This document shows positions 45,563-54,260 of a stretch of DNA of 64,000 nt, one piece after another. This stretch comes from Shinella kummerowiae (lineage in GTDB: Bacteria; Pseudomonadota; Alphaproteobacteria; Rhizobiales; Rhizobiaceae), in contig NZ_WUMK01000003.1 of assembly GCF_009827055.1 (NCBI RefSeq), positions 186,001-250,000 on the forward strand. The letters run 5' to 3'. The position numbers were made by a program, and so were the translations under genes. Positions within the stretch are counted from its first letter, which is position 1, and each line of letters opens with the position of its first letter. The notes under the pieces were generated by a model that saw only the letters and a program-made list of their open reading frames with translations, ran no database searches and was not told the origin of the DNA.

Positions 45563-46993
45563 ATGAGTCGTCTCATCGTTGTTTCCAATCGCGTTCCCGT
45601 TCCTGACAAACGCGGCACGGCACCTGCCGGTGGCCTGGCCGTCGCCCTCCAGTCGGCGCTCAAGACACGCGGCGGTCTATGGCTCGGCTGGTCCGGCCAA
45701 TCCTGCGCCGAGGACGCCGTCGGGCCGCTGAGAACCGTGAAGGACGGCAATATCGAATACGCGCTGACGGACCTGACCGAGCGCGATGTCGAAGAATACT
45801 ATCAGGGCTTTGCCAACCGCGTGCTTTGGCCGATCTGCCACTACCGGCTGGATCTAGCCGAATATGGCAGGCGCGAAATGACCGGCTATTTCCGCGTGAA
45901 CCGTTTTTTCGCCAGCCGTCTTTTGCCCTTGATCCAGGACGACGACCTCATCTGGATTCACGACTATCATCTCATTCCTCTCGCCGCGGAACTGCGTCGG
46001 CTGGGCGTGAAGAACCGCATCGGCTTCTTCCTGCACATCCCCTGGCCCTCGCCGGATGTGTTTCTCACCATGCCGGTGCACGACGAGTTGCTGAAAGGCC
46101 TCACCGCCTATGATGTGATCGGCTTCCAGACCGATCATGACCGGAACAATTTTGCCGATTGCCTCGCGCGCCAGGACATGGGACATCGGCTGGACATGAC
46201 CCGTTTTGTCGTCGGCGAACGGGCCTTCACCACCAAGTCCTACCCGATCGGCATCGAGACCACCGAATTTGCCGGCCTCGCGAAACGGGCGGCGGAAACC
46301 ACGCTGCACAAGCGCATGCTGCAGAGCCTCGACGGCAAGGAGCTGATCATCGGCGTCGACCGGCTCGACTATTCCAAAGGCATCACGCAGCGCATCGATG
46401 CCTTCGAGACCTTCCTCACCCGTCATGAGGAAAGCCAGCGCAAGGTCACGCTGCTGCAGATCACGCCGAAATCGCGCTCCGAAGTGCCTGAATACGAGGC
46501 CATGCAGCGCGCCGTGGCGGAACAGGCCGGCCGGGTGAACGGCGCGCTCGGAACCGTGGACTGGGTGCCGATCCGCTACGTCAATCGATCGCTGCGACGC
46601 CCCGCTCTGGCGGGCCTCTATCGCATGGCCAGGCTTGCGCTGGTCACACCCCTGCGCGACGGCATGAACCTCGTCGCCAAGGAATATGTCGCGGCGCAGA
46701 ACGAGGACGACCCCGGCGTCCTCCTGTTGTCGCGTTTTGCGGGCGCCGCGCGCGAACTGAAGGATGCCGTGCTCGTCAATCCCTACGACGTCGAGGGCAC
46801 GGCCGAGGCCATCGCCCGCAGCCTCGTCATGCCGCTGGAGGAGCGTCGCGAACGCTGGAAAAGCATGATGACCGTGCTGTGCACCAACGACGTGTTCGCC
46901 TGGTGCGACACGTTTCTTGAGGATCTTGCCGGAGGCAAGGCGGAAGAGAGCGGTTCCCATTCGGTAGAGGCGCGCAGCAGGAACATCGCCTGA
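45563..46993 (+). CDS. otsA: trehalose-6-phosphate synthase
   Basis: A 476-residue GT20 glycosyltransferase of normal length. Visible motifs include the N-terminal VVSNRVPVP with the glycine loop [39 protein letters not shown], the sugar-nucleotide site [11 protein letters not shown] and [14 protein letters not shown] near the C-terminus. It makes trehalose-6-phosphate from UDP-glucose and glucose-6-phosphate for osmotic and drought protection. No otsB is adjacent. The nearby organophosphate operon is on the opposite strand and not evidently linked. Confidence 0.95.
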   Translation: MSRLIVVSNRVPVPDKRGTAPAGGLAVALQSALKTRGGLWLGWSGQSCAEDAVGPLRTVKDGNIEYALTDLTERDVEEYYQGFANRVLWPICHYRLDLAEYGRREMTGYFRVNRFFASRLLPLIQDDDLIWIHDYHLIPLAAELRRLGVKNRIGFFLHIPWPSPDVFLTMPVHDELLKGLTAYDVIGFQTDHDRNNFADCLARQDMGHRLDMTRFVVGERAFTTKSYPIGIETTEFAGLAKRAAETTLHKRMLQSLDGKELIIGVDRLDYSKGITQRIDAFETFLTRHEESQRKVTLLQITPKSRSEVPEYEAMQRAVAEQAGRVNGALGTVDWVPIRYVNRSLRRPALAGLYRMARLALVTPLRDGMNLVAKEYVAAQNEDDPGVLLLSRFAGAARELKDAVLVNPYDVEGTAEAIARSLVMPLEERRERWKSMMTVLCTNDVFAWCDTFLEDLAGGKAEESGSHSVEARSRNIA

Positions 46994-47030
46994 CGGCGAC
47001 AGGACGCTGGGTCGCCTACGCTGTTTGATG

Positions 47031-47939
47031 CTACCCCTCCGCGTCTCGCATGAGCGGATCGCTACGAACCGCATCGATCAGGAACTCCACCACCGTCCTT
47101 ATCCGTAGCGGCATGTTGCGGCGCGAGGAATAAACCACGTTGATCGGCAGCCGGGTCGGCCGAAAATCCGGCATCGCATCGACAAGCGCGCCGCTTTCGA
47201 TGTCCGGCACAGCAAGGATATGGGAGAGGACCGAAAGCCCGCTGCCCGCGCGCGTCGCCCGATGCACGGCAACAGCGTTGTTGGCAGTCAGGCGTGGTGT
47301 GATGCGTACAGGAATCTCCCCCGCGCCGTCGGAGAACGACCAGATGTGACTGTGAGCGGCGCGCTGATAACAGATGCAGTCGTGGACAGCGAGATCCTCG
47401 GGACGGGAGGGCAAGCCGCATCGCTCCCGATAAGACGGGGCAGCGACGAGGAAGGCGGTCGTCCAGCCGATCCGGCGACAGATCAAGCCATTGTCCGCGA
47501 CAGGCCCAAGGCGTACTTCAAGGTCGATCCCCTCCTGGATAAGGTCGGATGCCTCCTCCCTGAACAGGAGTTCGACGAAAAGCCCGGGATAGAGTGAGAG
47601 CAGCCCCTCGAGGCGGTCGCTGAGGAAAAGGCCGAGCGGCGCGGGAACACTCAACCGTACCCTGCCCGCGGCGGCCCCGACATTATGGCCAAGGCTGTCG
47701 CCAAGGTCATCGACGGCCTCCAGCACACGCAATGCCATGGGAATGATGCGCTCACCCTCCGCCGTCAGAGCCAGCGCACTGGTCGTGCGGTGGAGGAGGC
47801 GCACGTTGAGGTGAGCCTCGAGGGCGGAAACCTGCCGCGAGACCGCAGGCTGCGTCAGGTTGAGATCCTGCGCCGCAGCCGAGAACGACGTCGTTTCCAC
47901 GACACGCAGGAACGTCCGCAGCGCCGATACGATATCCAT
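47031..47939 (-). CDS. LysR family regulator, CrgA/YafC type
   Basis: About 302 residues from ATG 47939 (in-frame ATGs also at 47945 and 47957). Winged helix MDIVSALRTFLRVVETTSFSAAAQDLNLTQPAVSRQV, then linker helix and effector domain with DLEVRLG and ICRRIG, typical of the group that often controls a divergent oxidoreductase operon. Divergent from the AhpD-NmrA-cupin genes, with a CGCCA-N6-TGGCG dyad in the gap. Confidence 0.9.
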   Translation of the reverse strand: MDIVSALRTFLRVVETTSFSAAAQDLNLTQPAVSRQVSALEAHLNVRLLHRTTSALALTAEGERIIPMALRVLEAVDDLGDSLGHNVGAAAGRVRLSVPAPLGLFLSDRLEGLLSLYPGLFVELLFREEASDLIQEGIDLEVRLGPVADNGLICRRIGWTTAFLVAAPSYRERCGLPSRPEDLAVHDCICYQRAAHSHIWSFSDGAGEIPVRITPRLTANNAVAVHRATRAGSGLSVLSHILAVPDIESGALVDAMPDFRPTRLPINVVYSSRRNMPLRIRTVVEFLIDAVRSDPLMRDAEG

Positions 47940-47967
47940 CGCCATACTCCCCGACATAAGCCTTATG

Positions 47968-47983
47968 CGCCAAGTTTATGGCG
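47968..47983. promoter_or_regulatory. candidate LysR operator
   Basis: CGCCAAGTTTATGGCG: 5-bp inverted arms around six bases, 29 bp upstream of the LysR start and between it and the Rrf2-type sites. LysR binding is inferred from position and symmetry. Confidence 0.4.
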
Positions 47984-48009
47984 TTTCGACTTTACAGTCC
48001 AGAAATTAA

Positions 48010-48043
48010 GGATATTAAATATCCATAAGGATAAATGATATCC
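48010..48043. promoter_or_regulatory. tandem Rrf2-type operators upstream of the AhpD-like operon
   Basis: Two palindromes, GGATATTAAATATCC (48010-48024) and GGATAAATGATATCC (48029-48043), start 19 bp apart. The second extends to TAAGGATA-N5-TATCCTTA. The same GGATA-N5-TATCC form occurs once upstream of the rrf2 gene at 50395-50409. Confidence 0.75.
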
Positions 48044-48061
48044 TTAATTAAGGAGAGCAGC

Positions 48062-48541
48062 ATGACCCAACGTCTGAACTACGCCCAGCAATCCCCTGAA
48101 TTCTTCAAGAAAATCTCCGAACTGAGCATGGCGCTGCAGAGTAGCGTCATTGAGCAGAAGATCCGCGACCTCGTGAACATCCGCGCCTCCCAGCTCAACG
48201 GCTGCGCTTTCTGCCTCGACATGCATGTGAAGGAAGCCAAGATCCATGGCGAAAGCGAATTGCGCGTTCACCACATCGCCATCTGGCGCGAATCGGCGCT
48301 GTTCATTCCCCGCGAACGCGCAGCGCTCGCTTGGACCGAAGCGCTGACGAAACTGCCCGAAGGCGGCATTCCGGACGAGCTTTACGAGCGCGTGCGCGGA
48401 CAGCTCTCCGAGAAGGAAATCTCCGACCTCACATTCTCGGTCATGACCATCAACGCCTGGAACCGGGTCGCGATCGCCTTCAAGTCCGTGCCGGGTTCGG
48501 CCGACAAGCTCTACGGCCTCGACAAGGCCGGCCTGAACTGA
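48062..48541 (+). CDS. AhpD-like carboxymuconolactone decarboxylase family protein
   Basis: A 159-residue protein from ATG 48062 (AAGGAGAG upstream). The redox motif Cys48-x-x-Cys51 with His55 (NGCAFCLDMH) marks the peroxidase branch of the family. It probably reduces peroxides or another electrophile in the cytoplasm. First gene of a three-gene operon under likely Rrf2 and LysR control, which suggests an oxidative or electrophile stress response. Confidence 0.9.
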   Translation: MTQRLNYAQQSPEFFKKISELSMALQSSVIEQKIRDLVNIRASQLNGCAFCLDMHVKEAKIHGESELRVHHIAIWRESALFIPRERAALAWTEALTKLPEGGIPDELYERVRGQLSEKEISDLTFSVMTINAWNRVAIAFKSVPGSADKLYGLDKAGLN

Positions 48542-48602
48542 GCCGCTGCCATCATCGTCAACAAGCGCGTGGCGCGATGGGCGCTGCGACGGGAGAGCCA
48601 AC

Positions 48603-49355
48603 TTGAAAATCGTCATCATCGGCGGAACCGGCCTCATCGGGTCGAAAACCGTGGAACGCTTGCGACAAAAGGGGCATGAAGTCATCGCCGCATCGCCCAA
48701 TACCGGCGTCAACACGATCACCGGCGAAGGCCTTGCTGACGCCCTTACCGGCACCGACGTCGTCCTCGACCTGGCAAACTCCCCCTCCTTTGCCGACAAG
48801 GACGTCATGGCATTCTTTGAGACCTCGGGGCATAACCTGCTTGCCGCCGAAAAGGCCGCGGGCGTGAAACATCATTTCGCGTTGTCGGTGGTCGGCACGG
48901 AGCGCTTGCAGGAAAGCGGCTACTTTCGTGCCAAGCTTGTGCAGGAAAAACTCATCCGCGCCTCCGGCATTGCCTACACGATCGTCCACTCGACACAGTT
49001 CATGGAGTTTCTGGGCGGTATCGTCCAAGCCGGAACCGTGGGCGACACCGTTCATCTGTCGCCCGCCTATGTTCAACCGATCGCCTCGGACGACGTGGCG
49101 GATGCAATGGCCGACGTGGCGCTCGCAACGCCAGTGAATAGCACTATCGAGATTGCCGGCCCGCAACGCTTCCGGCTCAACGAACTCGCTGGCCGCTATC
49201 TCCAGGCCATGAACGACGACCGCAAGGTCACTGCCGATCCGGAGGCCCGTTATTTTGGCGCTCGGCTCGACGATGGGTCGCTCGTTCCCAACGGGGACGC
49301 GCGTCTCGGCCGGATCACCTTCGATGACTGGTTCAGCACGTCCGCCCGCCGATAG
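48603..49355 (+). CDS. NmrA/SDR-like NAD(P)-binding protein
   Basis: A 250-residue atypical short-chain reductase with the N-terminal nucleotide loop IIGGTGLIGSKTV (GxxGxxG) and a family-typical YTIVHSTQFMEF segment. No YxxxK catalytic pair is obvious, so it may sense or bind NAD(P) or reduce quinones like QOR2. It lies 61 bp after the AhpD-like gene. Confidence 0.85.
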   Translation: MKIVIIGGTGLIGSKTVERLRQKGHEVIAASPNTGVNTITGEGLADALTGTDVVLDLANSPSFADKDVMAFFETSGHNLLAAEKAAGVKHHFALSVVGTERLQESGYFRAKLVQEKLIRASGIAYTIVHSTQFMEFLGGIVQAGTVGDTVHLSPAYVQPIASDDVADAMADVALATPVNSTIEIAGPQRFRLNELAGRYLQAMNDDRKVTADPEARYFGARLDDGSLVPNGDARLGRITFDDWFSTSARR

Positions 49356-49398
49356 CGCGGGCGACACCTTCACTCATCTCATTCAATGGAGCACTGAC

Positions 49399-49806
49399 AT
49401 GATCAGGATATCTATCGCCGCCGCCCTCGCCGCAGTCGTCTTCACCGCCAATGCCGCCTCCGCCAGCGAGGCCGCGAAGGTGACGCAGGTCTATGAACAC
49501 GAACTGCCGAACGTACCCGGCAAGAGCATTCGCGGTGTGCTTGTCGAATATGGCCCCGGCGGCTTCTCCGAAGGCCATACACATCCTACCTCTGCCTTCA
49601 TTTACGCGACGGTGCTTGAGGGTGCGATCCGCAGCCAGGTCAACGACGGCCCGGTCAAAGTCTACCAAGCGGGCGAGAATTTTTCTGAAATGCCGGGCGA
49701 CCGGCACGCCGTCAGCGCGAACGACAGCCAGACGGCGCCGGCCAAGCTGCTCGCAGTTTTCATCGTCGATACCGCCGAGACGCAACTCGTTCACCCGCTA
49801 AAATAA
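49399..49806 (+). CDS. secreted cupin-domain protein
   Basis: A 135-residue protein from ATG 49399 with a signal peptide (cleavage near NAASASEA). The single cupin barrel shows GHTHPTSAFIYATVLEG (metal histidines) and PGDRHAVSAND. Such proteins bind a metal and may act as small periplasmic dioxygenases or isomerases. Third gene of the AhpD-NmrA operon; function unknown. Confidence 0.87.
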   Translation: MIRISIAAALAAVVFTANAASASEAAKVTQVYEHELPNVPGKSIRGVLVEYGPGGFSEGHTHPTSAFIYATVLEGAIRSQVNDGPVKVYQAGENFSEMPGDRHAVSANDSQTAPAKLLAVFIVDTAETQLVHPLK

Positions 49807-49813
49807 CGTGCTT

Positions 49814-49842
49814 TGGCCGGGCTCCATCGTGGAGCCCGGCCA
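49814..49842. terminator. strong bidirectional terminator-like hairpin
   Basis: TGGCCGGGCTCCA (49814-49826), loop TCG, TGGAGCCCGGCCA (49830-49842): a perfect 13-bp stem between the convergent cupin and rrf2 genes. Confidence 0.8.
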
Positions 49843-49885
49843 TTACCAGAGATTTTCAAGCATGACTTAATCTCACGACTGCGGC

Positions 49886-50374
49886 TCAGCCGGCGCGGTT
49901 CAGCACCCATTCGGAGCTGCTTTGCCAGAGCGTGACAGGAATCTCCTTTTCAAGTGTCTGGATGAGTGCCGCGAGCGTGACGCTGCGAAGGCTTGCCCGC
50001 CAGGCCTCATCCGCTTCCCACATGATACGCGCGATCGCACAAGGGCCTGCTTCGCAATAGCTCTTCGGCCGGCAGGGATTGTTGGTGCGGATATTGTTGC
50101 AGACGAAGGTCCGCTCCTTGCCCTCCACCGCTTCCACTACGTCCAGAAAACTGATTTCGGCCGCTGGACGGGAAAGTCGGTAACCACCGCTCGGTCCGAG
50201 TGTCGAATCGACCAGTTTTGCCTGGGAAAGGCTCTGCAGCGCCTTGGAGAGATACTCCTTCGGCACCCCATGGAACTCGGCAAGCGCCTTTGTGGAGAGA
50301 TAACGGCCGTTCGGAAGTCCGGCGAGAATGGTGCAACAGTGCAGCGCCCATTCGACTTGGCTCTTGAGGATCAT
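49886..50374 (-). CDS. Rrf2 family regulator with four conserved-position cysteines
   Basis: A 162-residue Rrf2 protein: winged helix (residues 1-80, with STKALAEFHGVPKEYLSKAL and GPSGGYRLSR) and dimer helix. The loop carries Cys92, Cys101, Cys107 and Cys112, near the positions where IscR, NsrR and RirA hold an Fe-S cluster, so cluster-based or thiol-based sensing is likely. GGATA-N5-TATCC sites before this gene and before the AhpD-like operon suggest it controls both. ATG 50374 is chosen over TTG 50377. Confidence 0.9.
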   Translation of the reverse strand: MILKSQVEWALHCCTILAGLPNGRYLSTKALAEFHGVPKEYLSKALQSLSQAKLVDSTLGPSGGYRLSRPAAEISFLDVVEAVEGKERTFVCNNIRTNNPCRPKSYCEAGPCAIARIMWEADEAWRASLRSVTLAALIQTLEKEIPVTLWQSSSEWVLNRAG

Positions 50375-50394
50375 CAAACCTACCCATCAAATAA

Positions 50395-50409
50395 GGATAA
50401 ATAATATCC
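50395..50409. promoter_or_regulatory. Rrf2-type autoregulatory operator
   Basis: GGATAAATAATATCC, 20 bp before the rrf2 start, differing at one base from the site at 48029-48043. A further TATCC half-site lies at 50419-50423. Confidence 0.72.
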
Positions 50410-50466
50410 GTATTGGGGTATCCTGTAAATGGATGCCAAGGACGCCCGTTTCGCAGCGAATGGTCG

Positions 50467-50505
50467 CGGAGCGGCAGGGCGTTCAATGATTGCCCTGCCG
50501 CTCCG
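50467..50505. terminator. terminator-like hairpin downstream of the flavoenzyme gene
   Basis: CGGAGCGGCAGGGC (50467-50480) and GCCCTGCCGCTCCG (50492-50505) form a perfect 14-bp stem with an 11-base loop. On the minus strand it follows the flavoenzyme gene by 76 bp and precedes the rrf2 promoter. Confidence 0.65.
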
Positions 50506-50581
50506 GCTTTCGTCAGGCATGTGAAACGGCGAAGATCAACGGCCTGGAATTGGCCGGCAGCGTAGTCGCTTCACACTATCC

Positions 50582-52618
50582 TCAAAGATCCTTGGCAAGG
50601 CGCAGCGCATCGTAGATGGCCGCATGCGTGTTGCGCGCCGCGACGGCATCGCCGATCCTGAAGAGCTGGTACGTGCCGTCCGGGTTGCGCGCGACGGTCT
50701 GCGGCGCGCCGGAAAGCAGTTCGTCATAGGAGACCTCGCCGAGGTTTTTCGAGCCCGGCTTGAGCTCGAAATAGAGGTCGTCCAGCGGGATGGTGCCGTG
50801 GTTGACGACGATCTGGTCGACAACGCGCTGCTTGGAAACCCCGCCGTAATCGCTGCCGACATGGGCGATGATCTGGTTGCCGCTCTTCTCCGCCGCTTCC
50901 AGCTTGTAGGTGACGGTAAAGGTCGTATCGAGTTTCTGCAGCGAACGCATATAGGGCACGAGGTTCATTGCCATGACTTCCGGCGCAAAAGCGCGGTCCG
51001 GCGTCATGATCTCGACCTTGCCGCCGGCCTTGGCAATGAATTCGGCAGCCTGCAAGCCGGCATGGTCGCCGGCATCGTCGTAGATGAGCACATTGGTGCC
51101 CGGCTTCACGTCACCCGAAATGATATCCCAGGAGGACACGACCAGCTCGTTGCCCTTTGTCAGCACCTCGGTATGCGGCAGGCCGCCCGTCGCGATGATG
51201 ACCACATCAGGCTTTTCCGCCGCAATCGTATCGACATCCGCCCAGGTATTGAAGCGGAACGTGACGCCCAGCTTCTCGCACTGGCTCATGCGCCAGTCGA
51301 TGATGCCGATCATCTCGCGGCGGCGCTCGCTCTGCGCCGTCAGGCGAATCTGGCCACCGGGATTGTTCGCGGCCTCGAAGACCACGACCTCATGCCCACG
51401 CTCGGCGGACACACGCGCCGCCTCCAGACCGGCCGGCCCTGCACCGACAATGACGATTTTCCGGCGCACACCCGCCTTCGGGATGCTTTGCGGCATGGTC
51501 TCCTCGCGGCCGGTCGCCGCATTGTGAATGCAGAAGGCAAGGCCGCCCTGGTAGATGCGATCAAGACAGTAATTCGCGCCGACGCAGGGGCGGATATCGT
51601 CCTCGCGCTTTTCGATGATCTTGCGCAGGATATGCGGGTCGGTCATGTGGGCGCGGGTCATGCCGATCATGTCGACCTTGCCGGCGGCGATCGCATGACG
51701 CGCGGTGGCGACATCCTGAATTTTCGCCGCGTGAAACGTCGGAAACCTGGTGGCGGCGCGAATGTCGCCGGCGAAATCGAGATGGGGAGCGCTGGCCATC
51801 CCCTGGATCGGAATGACATCCGTCAGGCCGGGGTCCGTATCGATATGGCCGCGGATGACATTCAGGTAGTCGATCAGCCCGCTTTCCTTGAGCCGGCGGG
51901 AGATTTCAAGGCCTTCGGCCTTTCCAGTCCCGCCCGGAAGACATTCATCGGCCGTGTAACGTACGCCGAGGATGAAGTCGTCACCCACCCGTTTGCGGAT
52001 CGCCCTGAACACGTCAAGACAGAAGCGCATGCGATTGTCGAGCGAGCCGCCATAGGGGTCGTCGAGTTCGTTAGTGAGCGGCGAGGTGAACTGGTCGATG
52101 AGGTGGCCATAGGCCTCCAGCTCGACGCCGTCCATGCCGCCCGCCTTCATGCGTTCGGCCGCGTCGGCAAAATCCTTGATGATGCGCTCGATGTCCCAGT
52201 CTTCCAGCTTCTTCGGGAACGCCCGGTGCGCCGCCTCGCGATGATGCGAGGGTGCGAGGACGGGCAACCAGTCGCCCTTGTCCCAGCGCGTGCGACGGCC
52301 GAGATGCGTGAGCTGGATCATGATCGCCGCCCCCTCTTCGTGCACGGCGTCGGTCATCTCCCGGATCCACGGAACGATCTCGTCCTTGTAGGCCAGCAGG
52401 TTGTTGAAGACCGGCGGACTGTCCTTCGAAACCGCGGCTGAACCGGCCGTCATCGTCAGCGCCACACCGCCCCTCGCCCGCTCCACCGTGTAGGCGCGGT
52501 ACCGCCCCTTCGGCATGCCGTCTTCCGGATAGGCCGGTTCGTGCGACGTGACGATGATACGGTTGCGGAGGGTCAAATGCTTGAGTTGGTAGGGCTGAAG
52601 CAGGGGATCGTTCGACAT
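50582..52618 (-). CDS. NADH:flavin oxidoreductase, probable N-methylproline demethylase (StcD-like)
   Basis: A 678-residue flavoenzyme from ATG 52618. The N-terminal old-yellow-enzyme TIM barrel (1-340, FMN) is followed by a cluster region and a two-dinucleotide C-terminal half starting KIVIVGAGPAGLEAARVSAERG. This is the trimethylamine dehydrogenase/DgcA/StcD layout. The cluster segment has Cys345, Cys351 and Cys363, but the usual fourth ligand is Ala348. Length and segment RPCVGANYCLDRIYQGG resemble the rhizobial stachydrine enzymes. It should oxidatively demethylate a secondary or tertiary amine; the exact amine is inferred. A divergent TetR regulates it. Confidence 0.8.
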   Translation of the reverse strand: MSNDPLLQPYQLKHLTLRNRIIVTSHEPAYPEDGMPKGRYRAYTVERARGGVALTMTAGSAAVSKDSPPVFNNLLAYKDEIVPWIREMTDAVHEEGAAIMIQLTHLGRRTRWDKGDWLPVLAPSHHREAAHRAFPKKLEDWDIERIIKDFADAAERMKAGGMDGVELEAYGHLIDQFTSPLTNELDDPYGGSLDNRMRFCLDVFRAIRKRVGDDFILGVRYTADECLPGGTGKAEGLEISRRLKESGLIDYLNVIRGHIDTDPGLTDVIPIQGMASAPHLDFAGDIRAATRFPTFHAAKIQDVATARHAIAAGKVDMIGMTRAHMTDPHILRKIIEKREDDIRPCVGANYCLDRIYQGGLAFCIHNAATGREETMPQSIPKAGVRRKIVIVGAGPAGLEAARVSAERGHEVVVFEAANNPGGQIRLTAQSERRREMIGIIDWRMSQCEKLGVTFRFNTWADVDTIAAEKPDVVIIATGGLPHTEVLTKGNELVVSSWDIISGDVKPGTNVLIYDDAGDHAGLQAAEFIAKAGGKVEIMTPDRAFAPEVMAMNLVPYMRSLQKLDTTFTVTYKLEAAEKSGNQIIAHVGSDYGGVSKQRVVDQIVVNHGTIPLDDLYFELKPGSKNLGEVSYDELLSGAPQTVARNPDGTYQLFRIGDAVAARNTHAAIYDALRLAKDL

Positions 52619-52659
52619 GCGCCGGCTCCGGTTTGAAGGACTTTGTCGTGACGGTAAGC

Positions 52660-52728
52660 GGGAATGTACATATGTGTCAACAATCAAAAACAACAGCGTC
52701 CGAAATATGGACACATATGTACATTCCC
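52660..52728. promoter_or_regulatory. mirrored TetR operators in the flavoenzyme-tetR divergent promoter
   Basis: GGGAATGTACATATGTGTC (52660-52678) is perfectly inverted at 52710-52728, 31 bases apart. Each 19-bp arm holds ACATATGT (52668-52675 and 52713-52720), itself symmetric, so each arm is a full operator. Centre spacing is 45 bp. Each arm faces one of the two divergent genes. Confidence 0.8.
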
Positions 52729-52764
52729 CTTGCGAGGGCATGCGGGATTTGTTAGGAAACCATC

Positions 52765-53400
52765 ATGGAACAGGCAACGAGTGATAGCGGCTGGCGAGGC
52801 TCTCAAGAGGCATGGCTGGACGCCGCCTACGACGCCCTGCTCGAATCCGGCGTGGGTTCAGTCAAGATCCTGCCGCTCGCAAAGCGGCTCAATCTCTCGC
52901 GCACCAGCTTCTACTGGTTCTTCAAGGACCGGGAGGAACTGTTGAGCGCATTGATTTCGCGCTGGCGGGAAAAGAACACTGGCAACCTTGTGAAGCAGAC
53001 CGGAGCCTATGCGGAATCGCTGGGCGAAGCGATGCTGAATGTCTTCGACTGCTGGCTGGACAAGGAGCTGTTCGACTCCCAGCTCGAGTTTGCGGTCCGC
53101 AGTTGGGCGCTGCAATCGGCGGAAATCCAGGCGGATGTCCATGCGGCTGACCAGGCGAGAATGGAGGCCATCGGCCGCATGTTCATGCGGTTCGGTTATG
53201 ACGAGGCGGCGGCGGACGTTCGTGCGCGGACGACCTATCTGGTCCAGATCGGATACATCTCGATGCAGTCGAAGGAAGATATTGCGCTTCGCATGAGACG
53301 CATCCCGGAATATATCGCGATCTACACCGGCCAGGCGCCCCAGCAGCGTGAGCTCGACCGCTTCTTTGCCCGGCACGGTTTTACGCCGGAGCGGGCTTGA
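52765..53400 (+). CDS. TetR family regulator of the flavoenzyme gene
   Basis: A 211-residue protein with the helix-turn-helix WLDAAYDALLESGVGSVKILPLAKRLNLSRTSFYWFFKDREELL (residues 17-61) and a helical ligand domain. Divergent from the StcD-like gene across a 146-bp gap with two mirrored operators. Probably repressor or activator responding to the methylated amine substrate. Confidence 0.9.
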   Translation: MEQATSDSGWRGSQEAWLDAAYDALLESGVGSVKILPLAKRLNLSRTSFYWFFKDREELLSALISRWREKNTGNLVKQTGAYAESLGEAMLNVFDCWLDKELFDSQLEFAVRSWALQSAEIQADVHAADQARMEAIGRMFMRFGYDEAAADVRARTTYLVQIGYISMQSKEDIALRMRRIPEYIAIYTGQAPQQRELDRFFARHGFTPERA

Positions 53401-53461
53401 GGACCGGCGACGCTCAACGCCCGCCGCATCTATTGGATCGTTGGCGAGGTCGTCACAGGCC

Positions 53462-54208
53462 TCAACCGGCGAAGACCGGCCGCAGAACCATTTCACATCC
53501 AAGCAGCAGCAGGCAGATCAGGAACCCACGCCGGAAGGCCGAAGGACTGATCCGCTGGCGGATCGCCTGCCCGGCCGCCATGCCGATCAGCGCGGGGACG
53601 ACGGCGAGAAGCGAGGGAACCAGATTTCCGGCAGGCAGCGCGCCTTGAAATCCGAGGGCAAGGGCAAGAGCGATGGTGGAGACGGTGAAGGACAGCCCGA
53701 GCGCCTGGACCAATTCCTCCTTGTCCAGGTCGAGCGCCTGAAGGTAGGGCACGGCGGGAATGACGAAGACGCCGGTGGCGCCCGTCACCAGCCCCGTCGC
53801 GAAGCCAACCAGTGGTGTAGCAACGGGCTGCCAGGATGACGGTATGCGCCTTGGGACGGCGCAAAGCGTGTAGGCGGCATAGGCGATGAGGGTAAGGCCA
53901 AGCGCGCTGGTGGTGCGGCCGGCAGCACCGCCCGCAAGCAAGCTCGAACCGACGAACGTGCCGACAACCACCGCAGCCATCATCGGCCATAGTCGCCGCA
54001 GGAGCGGCTTGAAACCGGGACCGGTCAGCAACTGCCAGACATTGGTGACGAAGGAGGGCACGAGCAGCAGCGTCGCGGCCGTCAGCGGCGACAGCACCGC
54101 GCCCAGCACACCCATGGCAACTGTCGGCAGGCCCATGCCGGTAACGCCCTTGACGATGCCGGCGAGAAAGAAGGTTGCGGTGATGATGACGATGTCGTTC
54201 TGATCCAT
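53462..54208 (-). CDS. TauE/SafE family membrane transporter
   Basis: A 248-residue protein from ATG 54208 with about eight hydrophobic segments and the twin motifs FLAGIVKGVTGMGLPTVAMGV and GFATGLVTGATGVFVIPAVP. Family members export sulfite, sulfoacetate or similar anions. Paired with a divergent LysR gene and an intervening perfect dyad. The substrate is unknown. Confidence 0.85.
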   Translation of the reverse strand: MDQNDIVIITATFFLAGIVKGVTGMGLPTVAMGVLGAVLSPLTAATLLLVPSFVTNVWQLLTGPGFKPLLRRLWPMMAAVVVGTFVGSSLLAGGAAGRTTSALGLTLIAYAAYTLCAVPRRIPSSWQPVATPLVGFATGLVTGATGVFVIPAVPYLQALDLDKEELVQALGLSFTVSTIALALALGFQGALPAGNLVPSLLAVVPALIGMAAGQAIRQRISPSAFRRGFLICLLLLGCEMVLRPVFAG

Positions 54209-54260
54209 TGCCCGAACTAACGGCCTGCCTGTTCCTGCCACAAGCGGGAAGATCCGGCAT

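Noticed and set aside
46995-47016. GGCGAC/GTCGCC inverted repeat between otsA and lysR
   Set aside because: Only 6-bp arms in GC-rich DNA and no T run; too weak to call a terminator.
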